In this document: piece after piece, positions 57,230-64,000 of the stretch | How the letters are laid out: each line of letters begins with the position of its first letter | Numbering within the stretch: position 1 is the first letter of the stretch | The notes under the pieces: generated by a model | Databases searched by the model: none | What the model saw: only the letters and a program-made list of their open reading frames with translations | What the model was told of the DNA's origin: nothing | Source: Agarophyton chilense | Taxonomy: Eukaryota > Rhodophyta > Florideophyceae > Gracilariales > Gracilariaceae | Direction of reading: 5' to 3' | NCBI GenBank assembly: GCA_030374765.1 | Contig: JARGXX010000138.1 | Location: 744,001-808,000 of the forward strand | DNA: 64,000 nucleotides | Made by a program: the position numbers and the translations under genes

Positions 57230-58459
57230 CCATGATTGGTCGATGGCACTACAAACACACAAATGCAGACACTGTACAAGTGTAAGCGCACCAGGGGCGG
57301 TTGAGTGCTCTACCAGAACGCAAATCCAAGCATTGTAGACATATGCGGTTGGATGGGTGTGTGGGCTTTGCACTCTACTTTTATGTGTCCGTGAGAGTGT
57401 AAATGATAATCAAGAGCGACAAGAGGTACGTCTCGAGTCCAGCAACAGAAAACAGATGCATAAAAGGGCAACAATTAGTAAAGGAGTGCACTGAACAGTG
57501 AAATAAGAAGAAACGGACTCTGAATAAACTGAAGCTACATTTCAAACAATCTCACAGCCATTCTTTCGACTGGGCTCTTGCTCTGGTCTCTCTCTTTTGT
57601 CTTCCTGCTTCTCTATGACCTCATCGATCATCCACCATTACGTCGTCGACATGGACTGGGTGCACCGAACACAAGACGCCTCACGGTGTCGTGCAACGTA
57701 CAACGTTTATGCTCTGAACAGCTAGGCGCTCGGCCGGAGTCACAAGCTCCAGCCTGAGTCGCACTTTAGTCGTTTAGGGCTCGAGCTACTACAAAACAAA
57801 AGCGACCGACCCCTGCATCATCCAGGAGATCCGATCACTCTTTTGCCAACAACTCTGTGTTCCAAAACAATTCTACAATGTACAGCACCGACTGTTACGT
57901 ATAAATATGATTTGGGTTCGATTTGGTGGTGTCATAAAGAAGGGCAACTTCGGCAAGAGCGCAATATTGCACTGAACAAAAGATACTATGAAAAAGCAGT
58001 GAGAAAAGTCTACCACAGCGGTATTGGCTCATCAGTCGACGTTAATCATCTCAAAACTTCTGACTACCCCACTCAATGCCTACTTTACAAATTTTGGAGA
58101 GTTGTCGGAGCTTCTCAAATTCGTTTTGAGTTAACGCTTTTGTAAGACAATCAGCCACGTTGCCCACCTTGACGATGAAGAGCATTGAAACTTTTCCTTG
58201 CAAGACAACTTCTTTGACAAAATGATAAATTGTAGACATGTAATAGTGATAGTTAATAAGCAACAGTCAAATTGTTTACCTTTCTTATCGATGTCCCAAT
58301 CGAGCCACATTTAAAAAATATAAGAGACCCCGGGAACAAGCCTCCCGAGAACTTGTCACGCAACTCTTTGCTCACATTTTAGCATTCAAGAATATATCGT
58401 TAACAGTTTTGTCCGCATTTCAGCTCGAGCCTTTGTCCAGACGTGCTCGGCGACCGGTA
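57230..58459. other. Palindrome spacer (single-copy centre)
   Basis: 1230 bases found once, between the two arm ends. It contains a copia RNase H remnant on the minus strand near its right end. The rest shows no credible gene. The inner arm edges differ from the spacer at once on both sides, with no shared target duplication seen. Confidence 0.85.
58051..58263 (-). pseudogene. Ty1/copia RNase H C-terminal remnant
   Basis: Reads NYHYYMSTIYHFVKEVVLQG, then KVGNVADCLTKALTQNEFEKL. This is the ending of copia polyproteins (HIDxxYHFVRE...NVADxLTKAL). The frame has an in-frame stop just upstream (about 58268), and the pol upstream of it fades out before the right arm starts at 58460. No LTR was recognised. 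Confidence 0.7.
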
Positions 58460-58823
58460 ATGGGACTGATGCGGTGGTGCCAGCGGCTGTGCGACGGATA
58501 CAATATATTTCATTTCTGCTTATTTATTAAGGAGTTTTTTCTGGTGTTTGGGTGTAGTGATCGTGAAGAAACCGTGTACATGGAATTTTCATTCTTCAAT
58601 GTGATCTATCGATATGTGACGCGCCGTCTTAGCCCTCCTTGCATGTCCACTTGCTCAGAATGTACAAGTGGGCCGTTTGGGGTGCATGCTCTTCACATGG
58701 CTTTGTAAATTCCATTTCATGTTTGAAACATGGCTACACTGATTGCTCTTGTTCTATCCTCACTGTTGCATGTGATGTCCTAGTCTATCAAAGCTCGGCG
58801 ATTTCCATTCGAGTCAAGAACGC

Positions 58824-59141
58824 CTATGTGGCGCGTTTCGGTGTACGTGAGACAGGCGTTTTTTCTGATCCATTGTGTAATTCGGAGGTATTAAAAAACG
58901 CTGAAGGATGAAAATTTCCACTCCCGTCTTTTTCGAAAATGGGGATAATATCATCCTTCGGATCTGAAGCTAGTTGCGCTTGCACTTTGTCGAAATCCAA
59001 CAAATTGTCGACTCTTAAGTTTTTTCGAGCAAGGGAACGCCGATTATCCTTCTTTTGGCCAGTACTTGACATCTTTACTGCTGATACAACTCCAACATGC
59101 ACAAAACATATATACGGGATCCTCTTATTTCCAAAGAACAT
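58824..59141 (-). CDS. Small hypothetical protein, right copy
   Basis: Same sequence as the ORF at 56548-56865 in the left arm; the same reservations apply. Confidence 0.3.
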   Translation of the reverse strand: MFFGNKRIPYICFVHVGVVSAVKMSSTGQKKDNRRSLARKNLRVDNLLDFDKVQAQLASDPKDDIIPIFEKDGSGNFHPSAFFNTSELHNGSEKTPVSRTPKRAT

Positions 59142-59984
59142 TAAGACTTCGGTTTTGGCTGATTTTTTGAAAATGGATGTTTTAAATGTGATATGAGGAA
59201 AAATAGGTGTAATGTTTGTACAAATTTATGTAATACGAGACAGAAGTGATGGTCAAACTGTAACCATGAAAAAATATGTCCATGATTGAGGAAAATGTCG
59301 TGTTCCGCTTGCCCTCATATCTTGACATGAAAAAAAGGTGTGCTCCTATATGGACGATGAGCTCCTTGGACACCAGTATCTTGAAAACACTTTGTGCATT
59401 TTAATGTGTAGGCTGGAGCAAAACATAAAAACAGAAAAAACAGAGACTGGTTTAGTGCCTGTACACTATCCGGAAATATTTTTCGTCTTTGAGTTAGGAG
59501 TACCAGATGCTTTACAAACTACAAGGAGAGAACATTAAAGAAGACAGAGGAAACCCCCGCAAAGATGCCAGCAATTGAACAAATGAGTACCTTAATGCTC
59601 TGAATTGTACATTGCCATTACCTTCACGCAACTCACTGAGACTCGTGTAAGGGATTGCAATGAAGTCAATTATACTTTTCCCAGCGTTTCAGGAACTTGT
59701 GGAACAAATTTATTCGCTTGGAATCGCAGATACATTAATGAAAGATGGCAGGCTGAGATGAATAAATTTCCCAAGACATAACTTTACTCCGAGCATGCAT
59801 AGCCTAAACCCTTCCTCTACTTTTTGTGGCAGTTCGTGCTAGAACTCGCCACTTTGAAGAGCAGTGACAAATTGTTCTCACCGAGTACACCAGCATACCC
59901 ATCAACGATTTTGAAAAGCAACAAAGGTTTTCAAGCTGAACAAGAACGTGGACCGGCTCGAAGAAGTATCGAATCAGGACAAAC

Positions 59985-60284
59985 TTAGTACCCGTGAACA
60001 CGGTAACCATACGGGCGATAGTAGTTCGGGTAGTACGAACCGTACGGACCATATCCGTATCCCCCGTAGTAGCCGTATCCGGGACCATACCCATATTTGT
60101 AACCATACTTGTAGTACTTGCCGCGTTTGAATTTACGAACATCATTTGGGAGCTCGTGGTCGAACTCTTCCAATCCATTTGGCTCCAAGTCTGCAGCAGC
60201 GGGGTCCTTCGGAGATACTGCAACAGCAAACACGCTGGTACACATCAGGGCTGCACAGAGCATGAAAAAGAAGAGACTCTTCAT
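59985..60284 (-). CDS. Secreted Gly/Tyr-rich peptide precursor, right copy
   Basis: Identical in protein sequence to the copy at 55405-55704 and facing it across the palindrome centre. Signal peptide, acidic pro-region, KFKR site and Gly/Tyr tail are all present. As the flanking sequence is also identical, both copies should be expressed alike if the palindrome is real. Confidence 0.7.
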   Translation of the reverse strand: MKSLFFFMLCAALMCTSVFAVAVSPKDPAAADLEPNGLEEFDHELPNDVRKFKRGKYYKYGYKYGYGPGYGYYGGYGYGPYGSYYPNYYRPYGYRVHGY

Positions 60285-62129
60285 AATGAGCGATTAAGAC
60301 CGGCTGACTTGTCAAAGATCGAGAGTTCGGATTGTACAAGAGATGGAAAGGTAAATGTGAAGATCTAGATTGATGGTTCGAGTGCTCTATCTGACTTAAG
60401 TAGGCTTTTGCACGACAAAAAGAAAGTCATTTGGTGTGTTAAATCTTATCATCATCGAATATCTCGAGACCGTAACTAGATTCAATTCCGATATGTTTTG
60501 AATTGAGATCGTTCATGCTGATTCAGATACTGTGGTTTACTATGGCTTTGAAATATATGTCTTCTGTCCTCCATCACACAGGGCAATGCACAAGATCGCC
60601 TTTACATGATTCAACTCAGAATATGATGGAATAGTTCTCTCATGGTAAGGTTGGACGAGATGAGCCCTCTATCTGGTTACTAGAATCGGAGTACTGGTCA
60701 GGGGTCCCGTTTTTTGTCGCCTCGACAAAAAACCTGAAATCGACGTTCCATATTCGTGTGATTGTTTGTTAGTCCATGCTATTGTTTCTAAGTTTCTGGA
60801 ACAACTCTGTTTTCTCTCTCTCTCTCTCCCTCTCCGCTTGTCTCTTTTATTTGATTCGATTTGAAATGCATGCTGAAAGCTGAGACAGCATTTCTCTGAT
60901 TCGCGCGTCTTTTAGGGTACTGTTTAGGCTCCTTCCACTTTGAAATGAGAGACAAGACAGACTCAATTCTTCCAGTTGACAACTTATTTAGGGACACGCT
61001 TCACCCCTTCCATGAAATAGAGCATGGAACAAGATTCACGCAAGATCGACGAGAAAGCACAGAGCTTGAATATGCTGTCAGTAAACAAGAGTTTGTTTCA
61101 CAATCCAAAAAATCAATTCAAATGCATGTAGTGGCGAAAAGCACTACATGACTCGCTTGCGTGTGTCCTACAGAATCCATCAGATGTCAGTTTGTTGATG
61201 AGCAATGGATAGGATAGCAGTTTTGGGTTGAAAAAAATGGCAAAAAGATTTGAGTTGGGGGTCATGTTTGGTTACATATGCGGCTCTTCGTATTTAGTAG
61301 AGCATATTGGAGTGAATGAAGGAAATGTCCAAGCAAAAGGATGTACCTGTTCTTCAAACACAGAAGAAAAGTGGATTTTTTGCGGCGTGTCAAAAATTTG
61401 AGCTCTCATGCAACCGATGGGAAAGCACTACCAGAGCATTTGTTTTAGATTTGTTCGGCGGAGAAGTTGGAAGTGGTGGTTGCTTTCAATTTCACGACAG
61501 AGATGGAAAAGGTGTGGAGAGATCGTAAGCGCATAGCAGGAGACCGAGACGGAGTTGCGTGTGAACACGTGTCTGGGTGTCATTCGGTGATGTGGACGTT
61601 TTTGCGAGGCGTGGACAGTTGTGCACGTGGCAAGAGTTTGGCGCTGCTCGATGTGGGGAGATCGATATCCATCAGCTTCTGCAAAGTGAACAAAGCAACC
61701 TGAGTAACCTTAGAATTGCCGGACCTAACCAACCTGCCAGGCGGGCTACTCATTTAACTAAGGTCAGCTCGATTGGAAGCTTCGTCCCATCGCCAACACA
61801 CAAGTCACAGCATATGCGCGACTGTAAGCTGTAGCTTTGCTCATGGACATGGGCGTTTTACTGAGTGATCATAGACATAGACGTCTACCTTGAAGACAAA
61901 AAGGTTTACATCGAAACAGCTCTAGACTACGCAAGGCTTCGCAAAGCGTACTACGGTAAGATACGACACGCTAGGCGATCGGCTGCAGCTTCAAACTCCA
62001 GCTGGAGTCGCACGATAGCCGTTCGGAATTGAGCTACTATACCAACCAGCCGACAGCCTCTCCCCAACCAGAGAAGGGCGGCTAATCTCTTACAAACTCT
62101 TCTGTGACACAAGCTGCATTTTCATGCCT

Positions 62130-63311
62130 TCAGCTCTGTTGAACGTTCATCGTGGCGTACTGCACGCTGCCGTCCTTGCCGTGCACTACACAAGAAAGCG
62201 AGTAGAAGTCGGGCCCCAAGGCCACTTTCCACGGGTGCAGCCGCAGCACGAACCGCCCTTTGTGCTTAATGTAATACGCACCCGCAATGGCGTAGGGCCC
62301 TTTTGCCACCTTCTTCACGCGCACGCCGTTTCGATAGAAAATGACGTGGGCAACGGCGCCAGACACGTCGCAGGTCGCAGTGATGCTGCTTCGCTTCCGC
62401 ACCATAACGTTGGCAACCGAACCCCATCTGGAAGTGGCCAGCACCTGCCCAGGATGCTTCGCCACACGCAGTGAAACACCGCTTAGCTTGGGCGCGTGTT
62501 TGCCGGCGCTCGTGGATCGATATGGTTTCTTGAAGGCCGTGTTGAAAATCTTGTTCGGCTTCCTTCCGCTTGCAAACTGCCACGGCAGCACGTACTTGGC
62601 TTTGCTTCTGTGCGTGCACGGTTCCTTGGAACAGTCGCCCAACCAATTGGTGCGAGCTTTGCACAATCCGTTTTTTCCGGTGTACGACTTGCCCATGTCG
62701 AACGTGGGTTGGTACGATTGTTTGTAGGGGCCGCCCTTGACTTGCACGTACATGCAGTCGTAGTAGTCGCCAAAATCGCCGCGCAGCCCATTTTCCAGCG
62801 TGCCGCCGTACCACGCATAGCCCAGCACGTACATGCCGTCGGCATACACGGGCGGCACGGGGACGCGGTGTCGATAATACTTTCCGCGACGGTCGTAGGT
62901 GCAGTCGCGCCGTCGATTGAGGGCAGTACACAGCGACATTCGCTGATCGCCGCAGGTGTAGTAAAAGGCGCCCTGTTCGTGCTTGCGCTTGTTGTGCATG
63001 TCCCTGACATGCACCAGAGTCCACCTCACAAAGCCGCCGGCATGGTTGTTGCGCTTGATGTTGACGTAAAGACTGCGTCCACGCCGAACGGTGACGGAGG
63101 GCGAGTCAGGCGTCTGATCGCCGCGGAGGTGATCGGTGGGACACGGACCGGGACAATGCTTGAACTTGCCCACGCGACAGGCACCGTCGTTGGAGATGGG
63201 CCACGGGTACGCGATGGCCTGGTGCGCGCGCGCGGCTGCGAACAATGACGCCGCGCTTAGCAGCGCGAGCACGACGCCTTTGAGCGTGGCGGCGTGCATG
63301 GCGGCGTGCAT
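62130..63311 (-). CDS. Secreted histidine-brace (LPMO-like) protein with Ig-like domain, right copy
   Basis: Protein identical to the copy at 52378-53559: mature N-terminal His, internal His in NNHAGGF, GDYYDC motif and Ig-like C-terminus. The coding region lies wholly in the near-identical inner part of the arm. The outer edge of that part (63420) lies about 110 bases upstream of the start codon, so the two copies have slightly different distal promoters but the same proximal sequence. Confidence 0.7.
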   Translation of the reverse strand: MHAAMHAATLKGVVLALLSAASLFAAARAHQAIAYPWPISNDGACRVGKFKHCPGPCPTDHLRGDQTPDSPSVTVRRGRSLYVNIKRNNHAGGFVRWTLVHVRDMHNKRKHEQGAFYYTCGDQRMSLCTALNRRRDCTYDRRGKYYRHRVPVPPVYADGMYVLGYAWYGGTLENGLRGDFGDYYDCMYVQVKGGPYKQSYQPTFDMGKSYTGKNGLCKARTNWLGDCSKEPCTHRSKAKYVLPWQFASGRKPNKIFNTAFKKPYRSTSAGKHAPKLSGVSLRVAKHPGQVLATSRWGSVANVMVRKRSSITATCDVSGAVAHVIFYRNGVRVKKVAKGPYAIAGAYYIKHKGRFVLRLHPWKVALGPDFYSLSCVVHGKDGSVQYATMNVQQS

Positions 63312-64000
63312 AGCGGCGTGCACGGCGGCGTCCCTTGCGGGCAAGCGTTGCGGCGAGCGCTACGGCGCGTAGCGCGTTAAGTGGCTCGAAAGGCGAGACG
63401 CCGTCGGGAGAGCTCCGCGGGAGGCGCATCGCGCACTCGCGACAGCTTCGTTGGCGTCTGCGTATGTCGTTTACAGTTATGATTCAGTCGCCAGTCGCGT
63501 GTGTGCAACAATATCGACCAAAGTGACAAATGCTCAGCTGCATTCTCACCCTCCAGCAGAAGGTCGTCGCCAACGCTCGTGAGCATTCCCACCATTCACT
63601 ACAACTCGTGTAATACGAGAGATGAGAGTTGTGAAGGTGTTCGGTCTTCAGTCTTTGCCTCCCCTCCTCAGGAGAGAGCACAGTTCTCACAGTTTTACAG
63701 TGTGCCAAAATCTACCTTAAATGCAGTCCAAAGCGCTTGAAGTAACGTGCACACCACAAAGCATCGCTACACTACGTCTACCTAAGCTTGTGGTTGCGAC
63801 ATGGCTTCAACGCTTGTCGCGTTATGTTGGATTATCCTTGAAAAGAGATGGGTGACTGGTCACGTTTGCAGTGAGCAGGTACAAACGACGACACACCCCG
63901 TGCAGCTTGTTCTCTCAAATGTTATCACAGCTCGCAAGGTGAATTGCTGGACATGGTCACGGGATTGTGCCCGAAACAACTGTATTGGAACAACTGCGCA

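Larger units (their letters stand above)
58460..64000 (-). repeat. Right arm of the giant palindrome
   Basis: Inverted copy of 51672-57229. The arm runs off the end of the window, so its outer limit is unknown. Confidence 0.97.

Noticed and set aside
57843-58145. 100-codon + ORF across the palindrome centre
   Set aside because: It overlaps the copia RNase H remnant on the opposite strand, which has clear homology; the + frame has none.
1-64000. CRISPR arrays, rRNA, bacterial operons or phage genes
   Set aside because: No regularly spaced short repeats, no rRNA-like sequence and no gene clusters with bacterial spacing were seen.

Overview
The window is nuclear DNA of a eukaryote: it carries single-exon genes with secretory signals, several classes of eukaryotic transposon, and no bacterial-style operons. 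The gene content suggests an alga, most likely a multicellular red alga. The pointers are a Golgi-type carbohydrate sulfotransferase, compact intron-poor genes, and heavy loads of Ty3/gypsy, copia, PIF/Harbinger, piggyBac and Crypton-like elements. This is an inference; an oomycete or another protist is not excluded. No rRNA or convincing tRNA gene was found.

Layout. From 1 to about 12.1 kb the DNA is decayed transposon: a Ty3/gypsy chromovirus pol (1-5.0 kb), a long broken antisense ORF (5.2-6.9 kb), a piggyBac transposase (8.0-9.1 kb) and an integrase/gag pair from another LTR element (9.7-12.1 kb, minus). From 12.7 to 18.3 kb are two intact host genes: a type II membrane sulfotransferase and a secreted protein built almost wholly of Gly-Gly-X. 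From 20.4 to 35 kb are a 140-bp tandem repeat, a Crypton-like tyrosine recombinase, a broken MED13 (Mediator subunit) homologue, a second piggyBac remnant and a decayed Pif1-type helicase. From 35.7 to 46.8 kb is a nest of elements: an old gypsy gag-protease-RT is split by a PIF/Harbinger element (Myb-like protein plus transposase) and abuts an LTR retrotransposon whose 213-bp LTRs and AAAAT target duplication are still visible; that element is in turn interrupted by a GC-rich insertion. At 48.3-49.7 kb is an intact secreted S33-type serine peptidase.

The most striking structure is a giant palindrome. Bases 51672-57229 return inverted at 58460-64000 and run into the window edge, around a 1.23-kb spacer holding a copia RNase H remnant. 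Each arm carries the same genes: a secreted histidine-brace (LPMO-like) protein with an Ig-like C-terminal domain, a Gly/Tyr-rich secreted peptide with a dibasic processing site, and a small hypothetical ORF. The inner 4.96 kb of the arms shows one substitution where I compared them. The outer 0.6 kb has about 16 substitutions and a 17-bp indel. That step points to arm-to-arm gene conversion, a young duplication joined to an older one, or an assembly effect.

The intact host genes are mostly secretory or Golgi proteins (sulfotransferase, Gly-rich protein, peptidase, LPMO-like protein, Gly/Tyr peptide). This fits a locus concerned with the cell wall or cell surface, but nothing in the sequence shows that they act together.
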